64,000 nucleotides of DNA, taken from positions 1-64,000 of the forward strand of contig CAYXNR010000004.1 in assembly GCA_964466595.1 (NCBI GenBank), given 5' to 3'. This document shows positions 32,923 through 41,762 of this stretch, in pieces. This DNA comes from JABDGC01 sp964466595 (GTDB lineage: Bacteria; Pseudomonadota; Gammaproteobacteria; DSM-16500). How positions within the stretch are numbered: position 1 is the first letter of the stretch; every line of letters starts with the position of its first letter. The notes beneath the pieces were generated by a model that saw nothing but the letters and a program-made list of their open reading frames with translations, was not told where the DNA came from and did not search any database. Position numbers and translations under genes: made by a program.

Positions 32923-33861
32923 TCAGCGGCGGTTTGCAATAAATTGTAAATACTCTTTAAACATTTCCGCATTTAAGCCGAGAATACCGCGAGGCATGGT
33001 ATCTTGAGCATAAGCATATTCAAGATCGACGCCGCTACGAATCATGTTCAGGGCTTCCTGTTTAAAAGCCTCCGTCCATAGTTCAGGATTTTCAATTTTA
33101 ATTTGATTAATGACATCGATGCCAAAATTTAAATGCATTGATTCGTCACGCAAAATATATTGAAATTGCTCGGCCGTACCCGTCATTTTATTACGGCGTC
33201 CCATCGATAAAATTTGTGCAAAGCCGACGTAAAAGAAAATGCCTTCGAAAACAATATAAAAAGCAATCAGGTCACGCAGTAAGCGTTGATTATTTTCAAA
33301 ACTACCCGTATGAAACTCAGGATCAGCTAAACTTTGTGTATAAGACAAAGACCAGGCTGATTTTTTCGCAACAGAAGCCACTTCGCGGTACATATTAAAA
33401 ACCTCGGCCTCATCCATACCCAAACTTTCAATAATATGTTGATAGGCATGGGTGTGCAGGGCTTCTTCAAAGGCTTGGCGAAGCAAATATTGCCGACATT
33501 CTGGATTGGTAATATGGCGATAGACAGCAAGCACCAGATTATTCGCCACCAGCGAGTCTGCCGTTGAAAAAAAGCCCAAACTCCGTTTTACAATGAGACG
33601 CTCATCCTCAGTCAGGCCATGGGGGTCTTTCCAAAGCGTGAGATCAGCAGCCATATTGATTTCGTTCGGCATCCAATGATTGGCGCAGGCATCCAGATAT
33701 TTTTGCCAGGCCCATTTATATTTGAAAGGTACCAATTGATTAAGATCCGCACGGCAATTGATAATGCGTTTATCATCGACATGAATACGGGCGGCGCCCA
33801 TTTCAAATTCTAAACCGATTGCACCACGAGCGGCTGTTTTTTGGGTGACCATGGTTACCAT
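32923..33861 (-). CDS. nrdB: Ribonucleotide reductase small subunit, interrupted by in-frame TGA
   Basis: NrdB carries the di-iron tyrosyl radical that starts ribonucleotide reduction in NrdA. The open part is 312 residues and ends YLQFIANRR at TGA 32923. Restoring the following 49 codons would give about 362 residues, the normal length. Metal ligands and radical Tyr are present in FEEALHTHAYQHI (E-x2-H then Tyr four residues on) and in RDESMHLNFG. The start ATG 33861 has GAGGAG 6 bases upstream and lies 15 bases after nrdA. As written the product lacks the C-terminal NrdA-docking tail and should be inactive. Sequencing error, recent nonsense mutation and readthrough are the alternatives. Confidence 0.93.
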   Translation of the reverse strand: MVTMVTQKTAARGAIGLEFEMGAARIHVDDKRIINCRADLNQLVPFKYKWAWQKYLDACANHWMPNEINMAADLTLWKDPHGLTEDERLIVKRSLGFFSTADSLVANNLVLAVYRHITNPECRQYLLRQAFEEALHTHAYQHIIESLGMDEAEVFNMYREVASVAKKSAWSLSYTQSLADPEFHTGSFENNQRLLRDLIAFYIVFEGIFFYVGFAQILSMGRRNKMTGTAEQFQYILRDESMHLNFGIDVINQIKIENPELWTEAFKQEALNMIRSGVDLEYAYAQDTMPRGILGLNAEMFKEYLQFIANRR

Positions 33862-33876
33862 CTTATTCTCCTCACT

Positions 33877-36714
33877 TTATTGACAGGCTTCGCAATCCGG
33901 ATCTTCAATGGAACAAGCCTTGGGCAGGGTCGTTGGTTCAAGCGGGACAGCATTCAAGGCCTTATCGTGAATAGTTGATTTTTCTGCGTTGGTAGCGCCT
34001 AGGCTTCTTAAATAGTAAGTTGTTTTTAAGCCTCGAATCCAGGCAAAGCGATAAAGACTATCTAGTTTTTTGCCTGAGGGTTGGGCCATATAAAGATTCA
34101 GTGATTGCGATTGATCAATCCATTTTTGACGCCTTGAGGCTGCTTCTACGAGCCACATGGGGTCAATTTCAAAGGCGGTAGCGTATAGTTTTTTGAGCTC
34201 ATCCGGGATGCGGCTAATTTTATTCAGACTACCATTATAATATTTCAAATCGTTGACCATCACAGGATCCCATAATTGGTAGCGTTTTAAATCAGCAACC
34301 AAATGAGGATTAATGACAGTGAATTCGCCCGAAAGATTCGATTTCACAAAAAGGTTTTGATAGGTCGGTTCAATCGATTGAGAAACACCGCAAATGTTTG
34401 CAATCGTGGCCGTTGGGGCAATGGCTAAGACATTCGAATTACGTATGCCTGTTTTCACGCGTTCTCGAAGTGAAGCCCAATCTAAGGTTTGTGAGCGGTT
34501 TTGTTCTAAATACTTGCCACGGTTTTGCTGCAAGATTTCAATCGAGTCAAGGGGTAGAATGCCTTTGCTCCATAGTGAGCCTTCAAAAGAAGTGTAGGTG
34601 CCGCGTTCTTTCGCAAGCTCTGTCGAAGCTTCAATCGCATAATAGCTCACTAATTCCATCGATCGATCGGCAAATTCGACTGCATCCTGTGAAGCATAGG
34701 GTATACGCAGGGTATAAAGAGCGTCTTGAAAGCCCATAATCCCAAGACCAATAGGACGATGTTGTAAATTAGAATGTCTGGCTTGTGGGACAGAATAGTA
34801 ATTGATATCAATCACATTATCCAACATGCGAATGGCTGTTTGAACGGTTTGACGGAGCTTGTTTTTATCTAAACCTTGCTCACTCAGGTGGGCGGCTAAA
34901 TTAACGCTGCCGAGATTACAGACAGCAATTTCTTCCAGAGAAGTATTAAGGGTGATTTCAGTGCAAAGATTAGAACTATGCACAACGCCCACATGCTGTT
35001 GGGGTGAACGCAGATTGCAAGCATCCTTAAAGGTGATCCAGGGATGACCCGTTTCAAAAAGAAGGGTCAGCATCTTACGCCATAAGGAAAGCGCTGGAAT
35101 TTTCTTGAAATTACGGATCAAGCCTTGCTCCGCTTGGACTTCATAGGCGAGATAGGCTTCCTCAAAGGCTTGGCCATAGAGATCATGGAGCGTTGGAACC
35201 TCATCGGGAGAGAAGAGGGTCCATTCTTGATTTTCAGCAACACGCTTCATGAAAAGATCCGGAATCCAATTGGCCGTGTTCATGTCATGAGTGCGGCGCC
35301 GTTCGTCTCCTGTATTTTTACGCAGCTCTAAAAATTCTTCGATATCCTTATGCCAGGTTTCCAAGTAACCGCAAACGGCTCCCTTGCGTTTACCGCCTTG
35401 ATTCACAGCGACAGCAGTTGCGTTGGCAACACTGAGGAAGGGTACAACGCCCTGGGATTTGCCATTCGTGCCCTTAATGCGGGCGCCCATGGCTCGAACA
35501 TTAGTCCAGTCGTTACCCAGTCCGCCGGCATATTTAGAAAGCAGGGCATTATCTTTAATGGCACTATAAATACCATCCAGATCATCGGGTACCGTTGTCA
35601 AAAAGCAACTAGAAAGCTGTGAACGCGGGGTGCCGGAGTTAAATAAGGTGGGCGTTGAGCTCATAAAGTCAAAGGAGGAGAGCAGCCTATAGAACTCAAC
35701 AGCCCGGGTTTCTTTTTCTTCTTCTTCGAGTGCGAGCCCCATGGCTACTCGCATAAAGAAGGCCTGGGGTAGTTCAAAACGAAGACCATGAGAATGAATA
35801 AAATAACGATCGTATAAGGTTTGCAGACTAAGATAGGTAAACTGGAGATCGCGCTCGGCTTGCAGGGCGGCTCCTAGTCGGTCTAGGTCAAAGCTTGCTA
35901 GGCGCTGATCGAGTAAATCTAATTCAACGCCTTTGGCGATATATTTTTTTAGATAAGCCGTATAAAAAGAAGTGCCTTGCTCGGTTTCTGCTTGCAGATT
36001 TAAAAAACTAAGGGCTTCTGAACGCAGCTGATCCAAGAGAAGGCGAGCAGCGACATAGGAGTAATTTGGTTCTTTTTCAATCAGGGTACGCGCTGACATG
36101 ATCAAGGCTTTGCTCAGCTCATGGACGGGAACCTTATCAAATAAATTGCGTTTGACATCTTCTACAATCAAGTCTACTGAAACCTCGCTCAGCCCGGCAC
36201 AGGCTTTTTCGAGTTGGGCACGTAATTTTTCTGTACTGAGAGAAACCAGTTGTCCATCATGTAGGGTGATGCGCAGGGATGGTAAAGTAGCTTTTGCTTC
36301 TAATTCCTTTTGTTTTTGTTCCCGAATTTTGCGGCGTTCTTCACGATATAGCACATAAGCACGGGCTACCTTGTGTTCACCTGTACGCATTAAGGCGAGC
36401 TCGACTTGGTCCTGAATATCTTCTATATGGATGGTTCCTCCCGTTGGCAAACGCCTATGAAAAGCATTCACAATGCCTTTCACAAATTCAGCCACCTTTT
36501 CTTGAATACGGGGCGAGCCAGCAGCCTGATCTCCTTCAACGGCCAAGAAGGCCTTGGTCATCGCAGTTGCTATTTTGTTGGCATCGAGGAAGGTCACCGT
36601 CCCATTCCGCTTGATCACTTTGAGTTCGCCAGGGGCCATGGAGGCTAATTCAAGGCTGGAGGGGGTGGGAAAGGGTTTGATGGTGGCTTGTTTTAATAGG
36701 GCTTCAGTTTCCAT
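33877..36714 (-). CDS. nrdA: Ribonucleoside-diphosphate reductase alpha subunit
   Basis: NrdA reduces ribonucleoside diphosphates to deoxy forms. The 945-residue protein has two ATP-cone regulatory domains, at about residues 30-135 and 145-240. The catalytic barrel follows, with SSCFLTT (first redox Cys), NLCTEITLN (thiyl Cys and catalytic Asn/Glu) and EIAVCNLGS (second redox Cys). A C-terminal DCEACQ tail (CxxC) relays electrons from thioredoxin or glutaredoxin. Two cones resemble the Pseudomonas type rather than the 761-residue Escherichia coli enzyme. The start has GGGAG 7 bases upstream. It forms an operon with nrdB. Confidence 0.96.
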   Translation of the reverse strand: METEALLKQATIKPFPTPSSLELASMAPGELKVIKRNGTVTFLDANKIATAMTKAFLAVEGDQAAGSPRIQEKVAEFVKGIVNAFHRRLPTGGTIHIEDIQDQVELALMRTGEHKVARAYVLYREERRKIREQKQKELEAKATLPSLRITLHDGQLVSLSTEKLRAQLEKACAGLSEVSVDLIVEDVKRNLFDKVPVHELSKALIMSARTLIEKEPNYSYVAARLLLDQLRSEALSFLNLQAETEQGTSFYTAYLKKYIAKGVELDLLDQRLASFDLDRLGAALQAERDLQFTYLSLQTLYDRYFIHSHGLRFELPQAFFMRVAMGLALEEEEKETRAVEFYRLLSSFDFMSSTPTLFNSGTPRSQLSSCFLTTVPDDLDGIYSAIKDNALLSKYAGGLGNDWTNVRAMGARIKGTNGKSQGVVPFLSVANATAVAVNQGGKRKGAVCGYLETWHKDIEEFLELRKNTGDERRRTHDMNTANWIPDLFMKRVAENQEWTLFSPDEVPTLHDLYGQAFEEAYLAYEVQAEQGLIRNFKKIPALSLWRKMLTLLFETGHPWITFKDACNLRSPQQHVGVVHSSNLCTEITLNTSLEEIAVCNLGSVNLAAHLSEQGLDKNKLRQTVQTAIRMLDNVIDINYYSVPQARHSNLQHRPIGLGIMGFQDALYTLRIPYASQDAVEFADRSMELVSYYAIEASTELAKERGTYTSFEGSLWSKGILPLDSIEILQQNRGKYLEQNRSQTLDWASLRERVKTGIRNSNVLAIAPTATIANICGVSQSIEPTYQNLFVKSNLSGEFTVINPHLVADLKRYQLWDPVMVNDLKYYNGSLNKISRIPDELKKLYATAFEIDPMWLVEAASRRQKWIDQSQSLNLYMAQPSGKKLDSLYRFAWIRGLKTTYYLRSLGATNAEKSTIHDKALNAVPLEPTTLPKACSIEDPDCEACQ

Positions 36715-36998
36715 GGGGCATCTCCCAAGCTTATTATAGAATTTCAGAGAGCCTGTTAAATATTTGGCTCAGACTTATAAAGCAAAGGGGGCCCAATATG
36801 GCTCACACCACAATATATAGGTGTTTTACCCCTCTAACACATCAAGATAAAGTATATCCGAGTATCTGGCAAGAGAATAAAATACAAGAAACTGAACTCA
36901 GAAATTGCTTCCTTTCTTCTAGCCCAGATGTATTGCGCTGTAACAAGAATTTCAAGAGGATTAAAAAATATTTTTTTGGATGAAAACTCGGCGCTGTC

Positions 36999-39167
36999 TT
37001 AACCACATTTAAACCAGCGCTGTACTTTTTGGCAGCATGAAGTTCGCGGCGGCTTTTCTTCATCCTGCCTTTTATCTAAAAGAGGGAGTTGATCATCCTC
37101 CTCTCCGCTATCTACATCGCGAGCGCTGTGATCTCTCCCTTCCATAGAGGAAGGGCGGTCTGAAGAAGGGGCTTGAAAGAGGGAGAATCTCAGATAGGCG
37201 AAGGTTGAGATTTTGAAGGATTCACCCCTTTGGTTTTGAACGCTTGTTGAGGATGGTAAGAGCTCTTCTTCTAAATGAGAGGCGACATCCCCAAGCTGCG
37301 GATTTTTTATTTTTTTTTCTTTTTCTCCCTTGAGCAGTTGATTGATTGTTGAGGTCAGATGAATGGCCATGCAGCCCAGGCCATTTAAGGTTGGAAAGGC
37401 AGTTCCATAGGGAACCCAAAATTGAAATAAGGGTGAAAAAATACCTTTTTTATTGCGAACCACGCCATTGCCAACGGTAACCATGGAGCTGCTACTGCGC
37501 CAGACGAAGAGTAGGGCTAGGCTGAGTTTGAGAAAGCGGAAGAAGCGTTGCGGGTCTTCTGTAGTCTCTTTCAAGGTTTGGATAGGATTGGAGGTGAAAC
37601 GACGGCTAGCAGAGGCCAAATCCCAAAATAATTCAGAACTGACATAGCGTAGGGTCGGCATAAAATTCAGACCGGAGTTAGCATAGAGCATAGCAGAAAC
37701 AGCTCCCCCTACTGCACCAATTGCAAATTGATCTAGCATAGCTAAATTATTTAAATCTCTATGTGAAAAATGTGCAATTGCATTGGCGCCATCAAAACCT
37801 TTTTGAGTAAAAGTCAGAAAGGCAGTGCTCGCAATGAGGGTTGCAAAAGAGAGGTCAAGGAAAAGGATAAGCTGATTTTTTAGGGGGCTCCACGAAGATG
37901 AAGGATAAAAAATTTCCGCTCTCGGTTTGTTTTCAAATTTTTCGTTAAACAGCATCAACAATTCAATAATATCTTGATTTTTTAATTTGTATTGCCTTGT
38001 TTCAATGAGCTGATTAAATTCCCTTTCATACTGTGGCCTGAGATGACGAAGTTGCTCAGCCAGTTCTTTTTGAAAGCGTCTTTCTTTCTTAAAAATTCCA
38101 AGGATTTTATGCGGTGCTTTTTTAACGCTTGGATAGCGTGTAGCAAAGCTGGTTCCAAAACTCGCCATGCCGGGAATAAAAGCCCCCTTCTTCCCCATCC
38201 AAGTAGAGGCCCCTTGAGATATTGCACCGAAGGAGAAGGCAGCGGCACCACTAGAAATAAGCGTGGCAAAGTTGGCCAGGAAGTCATAGGGACTATTAAA
38301 ACATTTACTCAAGCCCATTCTTAATTCATTGAGGGCCTGAGGAATATAATCACGCTGCACAAATACATTAATACTCATTGAAAAAAAGCCATTCATCACA
38401 GAAAGAAATTTAATGTTCGCGGATAAGCTATTCCACCACTCTTCATTAATGTCGGCGGGGTTAACCCGAGAGGGCTCGCAGAAGGCATTCATGGCGATGG
38501 GTGCAACAAGAAGCATGAGGACTAAATGATAAGCTAGATTTTTTAGTAAGTCCTTATAATGTTCCTCGAGGATATGATTCATTTGACTGCGTTGCGGTAA
38601 CAAGCCAATAGGACTGATTTCTGAAAGAGTAGGTGATTCTGCATCTTGAAAGAATCCCCCCTTGTTTTCTTCTTCAGAAAGCTCGCTAGGAAAAGCTGAA
38701 GTCATTTGATGAGGAGAGGGCGGAGAGATAAAATTCTGAGGTAGAAGATGAGCGTTTTGTCCCTCTGAGTCAGAAATAATCGTCACTGTGAAGCTGGAGG
38801 CTCCTCGTGGAATGATCACCCTGTTTGTTTTAAGGGCATGATTGCCATGAAGATTGAAACTCTTGCTGCGAATTTTTTGCTGGGGATTTAGAAATGAAGG
38901 AGAAGGCGGTAAGTTATCAGTAGAAGGAGGTGGGCTGATAGTAAGTTTGACAGGCGGTGTGCGGGGGAGATAGGCGGAGTGGGTTTCAAGTTTAAAAGGT
39001 GCTGTCTCTGTCTCGGTCTTGGAAAATTCGAACAAGGGGGGGTCGTAAAAAAATGTGGGTTGGACAAGATGGGGAGTGGGAATAGCTCGGGCCTGACTTC
39101 TGCTTAGATTTGGATTGTCGCTAGTCACTGAAGTCGTACTGCTACCACTCATATCTCTTGGTCTCAT
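36999..39167 (-). CDS. Unrecognised 722-residue multi-pass protein with disordered ends
   Basis: I do not recognise this protein. Residues 1-205 are Pro/Ser/Thr-rich and probably disordered. Residues about 215-620 contain six or so hydrophobic segments (for example LAYHLVLMLLVAPIAMNAF, LILFLDLSFATLIASTAFL, FLKLSLALLFVW) with Gly/Ala-rich stretches between them. The last 80 residues are charged (SGEEDDQLPLLDKRQDEEK) and end in Cys-containing CCQKVQRWFKCG. There is no signal peptide. GGGAGGAG lies 6 bases before ATG 39167. The 284 bases between it and nrdA hold no gene that I can support. An integral membrane protein with long soluble tails could act in the bacterial membrane or as an effector. 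Confidence 0.78.
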   Translation of the reverse strand: MRPRDMSGSSTTSVTSDNPNLSRSQARAIPTPHLVQPTFFYDPPLFEFSKTETETAPFKLETHSAYLPRTPPVKLTISPPPSTDNLPPSPSFLNPQQKIRSKSFNLHGNHALKTNRVIIPRGASSFTVTIISDSEGQNAHLLPQNFISPPSPHQMTSAFPSELSEEENKGGFFQDAESPTLSEISPIGLLPQRSQMNHILEEHYKDLLKNLAYHLVLMLLVAPIAMNAFCEPSRVNPADINEEWWNSLSANIKFLSVMNGFFSMSINVFVQRDYIPQALNELRMGLSKCFNSPYDFLANFATLISSGAAAFSFGAISQGASTWMGKKGAFIPGMASFGTSFATRYPSVKKAPHKILGIFKKERRFQKELAEQLRHLRPQYEREFNQLIETRQYKLKNQDIIELLMLFNEKFENKPRAEIFYPSSSWSPLKNQLILFLDLSFATLIASTAFLTFTQKGFDGANAIAHFSHRDLNNLAMLDQFAIGAVGGAVSAMLYANSGLNFMPTLRYVSSELFWDLASASRRFTSNPIQTLKETTEDPQRFFRFLKLSLALLFVWRSSSSMVTVGNGVVRNKKGIFSPLFQFWVPYGTAFPTLNGLGCMAIHLTSTINQLLKGEKEKKIKNPQLGDVASHLEEELLPSSTSVQNQRGESFKISTFAYLRFSLFQAPSSDRPSSMEGRDHSARDVDSGEEDDQLPLLDKRQDEEKPPRTSCCQKVQRWFKCG

Positions 39168-39394
39168 GCTTACTCCTCCCTTAGATCTCTAATAATAAAT
39201 TTTAAACTGCTCATGCTAGACATGAAGTTTGAATGAAAGCAAGCGCTTATCTTCATAAGGAGTTTAATTTGTATTAAAAATAAACGAGACGGGTAAAAAC
39301 TTTTATTGAATAAAATGAAAGCTGGCTTTGCCAAGGATTTATGTTGTTAAGCAGAGCGGTTTGGGGCAAAATTTATCAATTAACGGGGGAAAAT

Positions 39395-40147
39395 ATGGAG
39401 CAGGAGCAGACAGTACAGCCGCCAACACCGAAAGGAGGCATTTATCTTTTACCGAACTTGCTCACTACCATAGGTTTGTTTGCTGGTTTTTATGCAGTCG
39501 TTGCTGGGATGAAGGGTCATTTTGAAGTGGCGGCTATTGCTATATTTATAGCAATGATAGCAGATGGTTTGGATGGTCGCGTAGCTCGTCTGACTGGTAC
39601 GCAAACTAACTTTGGTGGTCATTACGATAGCATGTCCGATATGTTGTCTTTTGGTGTGGCCCCGGGCTTGGTGGTCTATAGCTGGTCACTCTCTTATTTA
39701 GGAAAATTTGGTTGGCTAGTATCATTTTTGTATACGGCAGCAACTGCCTTGAGATTAGCCCGTTTTAATACGCAACTCCACGAGCCCGAGGTCAAACCAC
39801 ATTCTCAAGGCCTTACCTGCACAGCGGCAGCAGGCATGATGGCTAGCATGATTTGGCTGGGCTCACTCTATGTCAATGATGGAAAAATGTGGGCTGTTCC
39901 GGCCGCTATTTTAACTATGCTGGTCGCAGGTCTGATGGTGAGTACCTGTCGCTATTATGTGTTTAAGAAAATTGATTTTAAGGGTAAGGTGCCTTTTTTT
40001 GCTGTGGTCATAGCCGTACTGACGATTACTGCAATTGCACTGGATCCACCAGAAATTTTATTTTTTATTTTTTTTCTCTATGTGCTTTCTGGTCCGCTCA
40101 TTACCTATTGGCAGCTCAGGAAAATGAAGCGAAATAAAAAAAGTTAA
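39395..40147 (+). CDS. pssA: CDP-diacylglycerol-serine O-phosphatidyltransferase
   Basis: PssA makes phosphatidylserine, the precursor of phosphatidylethanolamine, from CDP-diacylglycerol and serine. The 250-residue integral membrane protein carries the CDP-alcohol phosphotransferase signature DG-x2-AR-x8-G-x3-D-x3-D, seen as DGRVAR, then GGHYDSMSD. About seven further membrane segments follow. I start it at ATG 39395 because GGGGGA lies 5 bases upstream and residues before it are unrelated; the open frame extends to 39341. Its stop overlaps that of the convergent membrane-protein gene by 4 bases. Another CDP-alcohol transferase specificity is possible but less likely given the serine-type N-terminus PNLLTTIGLFAGF. 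Confidence 0.9.
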   Translation: MEQEQTVQPPTPKGGIYLLPNLLTTIGLFAGFYAVVAGMKGHFEVAAIAIFIAMIADGLDGRVARLTGTQTNFGGHYDSMSDMLSFGVAPGLVVYSWSLSYLGKFGWLVSFLYTAATALRLARFNTQLHEPEVKPHSQGLTCTAAAGMMASMIWLGSLYVNDGKMWAVPAAILTMLVAGLMVSTCRYYVFKKIDFKGKVPFFAVVIAVLTITAIALDPPEILFFIFFLYVLSGPLITYWQLRKMKRNKKS

Positions 40148-41580
40148 ATCTGCGGGCAGCTTGTCGTTTTTAGAAATAGTGAGATATCATCCTTTGTGCC
40201 TACGGGCTGCTCTTGTTTCCTGGCAGAACTTTTTTGAAAAGACCAGGCTAAGTGTGTGCGTGTTGTTGTGCCCAGAGAAGCAGGAATATAAAAATCATCC
40301 TTTGAGGAAACAAGCTTGGCCTGTGGTTTCAATTGATCAGTGCGAAACATGGTTAAAGTAGAGGAAGGTGCGTGAGACGAACCCTCTTGCGGCACGCGGG
40401 GTCCTGTGGGACGAGGTTTCAAAATAGAGAAAAACCCAGCGAAAAAAGAATTCTCTGTGCCGCCGATTAAAGCAAAGTAGCTCAGAGTAGAATCCTCAGC
40501 TCCCTTCATCGCAAGAAAACCATTCCCAATCGCATTCAAGATTACACTGATAAGCTCAAAGGCCCGCCAGATTTTTGTCTGTGGGGTTGCTCTGGAATGA
40601 GATTCTGCCACGGGCTCTGCCTGCGAAGGACAAAAGATTTTCATGATGAATCGCGAGATACTAGGCACAGCCGCTGTAATAGTTTGCATGGTTATTTTTA
40701 GTCCAAAAGGAATTCGGCTTATCAAGGCAAGTACCAAACAAATACTCGTTGTGATGAGCTCGGCAGTTTTTGCAGCAAGTGCAGGGGCTAGTTTTAAAAG
40801 CAAGGCTTGTACATTGGGCGCACAGGCCTTCATCGTCATATACAAGCCCAAACAGGTCAGCGGCAAAAATAAAAGGTTCAAGATGATGGTGAGAACCCGC
40901 TGTGTCAGGATTCGAGAATGAAATTCCTTGGGATTGAGCTCCTTCGGATAGATTAGATTTTTGAGGAAAGCTCGAATTTCATCTAAGGGGTTCTTTTTTT
41001 TAATCAGAACAGCGATGTCCTTCAGCATTAAAGCCGTCATGCAAATCAAGCTTACCCCGAAGAGAATAACAGCGAGGTAGGGCAAGACGGGTGCGAAGAC
41101 GGCTAAAAAGGGAAAGCCGGCTACTAAATGAAAGGTGCTGCCATAAGCAACAGCTGCAAAGCTAATACCGGCTGCAAGAGAAACAACCAGGGCTAGTCCC
41201 ATAGCTAGTTTTTGACCGAAATTAAGAGGAGCACCCTCTTCATCCACAAAAAATTTTTCTTTTCCAAATAAATCGATGAGAACAGAAGATACGCAGGGTT
41301 TGAGAAGCCACCAGTTTACGACGGTCCCTGATATACAGAGTAGGAGGGCAATGAGGCCGGCTAAACCACCTGTGACAAGATGTAAAGCTAAAAAAGAGCC
41401 AGCTGTGGTAATGCCGCAGCTTAAAGCTCTAATACAAGAAAGGACATAAGCACTGCGGTGAAGAAACTGTTGCCAGGGCGTAAGACAAGGGGGCGGGGTT
41501 TCAAGAGGAATAAGTATAGGAGCATTGACCGGTAAAGCAGATGGAGCTGTTACCTCTGCAGGGGGAAGTCTGCTAAGCAT
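40144..41580 (-). CDS. Unrecognised 478-residue multi-pass membrane protein
   Basis: I do not recognise this protein. About seven hydrophobic segments fall between residues 45 and 330 (LVTGGLAGLIALLLCISG, MGLALVVSLAAGISFAAVAY, ILNLLFLPLTCLGLYM and others). They are followed by a hydrophilic tail of about 120 residues rich in Ser, Thr, Pro and Lys. A short Pro-rich N-terminus precedes the first segment. AAGGAAG lies 5 bases before ATG 41580. The layout of membrane core plus long disordered tail resembles the 36999-39167 protein, and both flank pssA, but I see no clear sequence identity. Confidence 0.78.
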   Translation of the reverse strand: MLSRLPPAEVTAPSALPVNAPILIPLETPPPCLTPWQQFLHRSAYVLSCIRALSCGITTAGSFLALHLVTGGLAGLIALLLCISGTVVNWWLLKPCVSSVLIDLFGKEKFFVDEEGAPLNFGQKLAMGLALVVSLAAGISFAAVAYGSTFHLVAGFPFLAVFAPVLPYLAVILFGVSLICMTALMLKDIAVLIKKKNPLDEIRAFLKNLIYPKELNPKEFHSRILTQRVLTIILNLLFLPLTCLGLYMTMKACAPNVQALLLKLAPALAAKTAELITTSICLVLALISRIPFGLKITMQTITAAVPSISRFIMKIFCPSQAEPVAESHSRATPQTKIWRAFELISVILNAIGNGFLAMKGAEDSTLSYFALIGGTENSFFAGFFSILKPRPTGPRVPQEGSSHAPSSTLTMFRTDQLKPQAKLVSSKDDFYIPASLGTTTRTHLAWSFQKSSARKQEQPVGTKDDISLFLKTTSCPQI

Positions 41581-41762
41581 AATGCTTCCTTATTTTAGCT
41601 TTCGTTTTGTATGTTTGAATATTATTTGAGAAAGGTTAAGGGAAGCCACACTAGATTTCAATAGAGCTGATCTTTATCTGACCAATATCTTTGAAAATAG
41701 AAGCTTTAATTTACAGCCTAAAAATGATAAAATTTTACGCATTCACCTGGCCAGGTTCTTTA

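Noticed and set aside
32923..32925. UGA reassigned as a sense codon throughout the genome
   Set aside because: TGA ends gyrA and ihfA at their expected lengths, so it works as a stop; any readthrough would be local to nrdB.
34398..34739. 113-residue open frame antisense to nrdA
   Set aside because: Opposite the conserved catalytic domain of nrdA, with no ribosome site.
36715..36998. Short open frames in the gap upstream of nrdA (for example plus 36798-36983)
   Set aside because: No ribosome site, no recognisable protein and partial overlap with an equally poor minus-strand frame.
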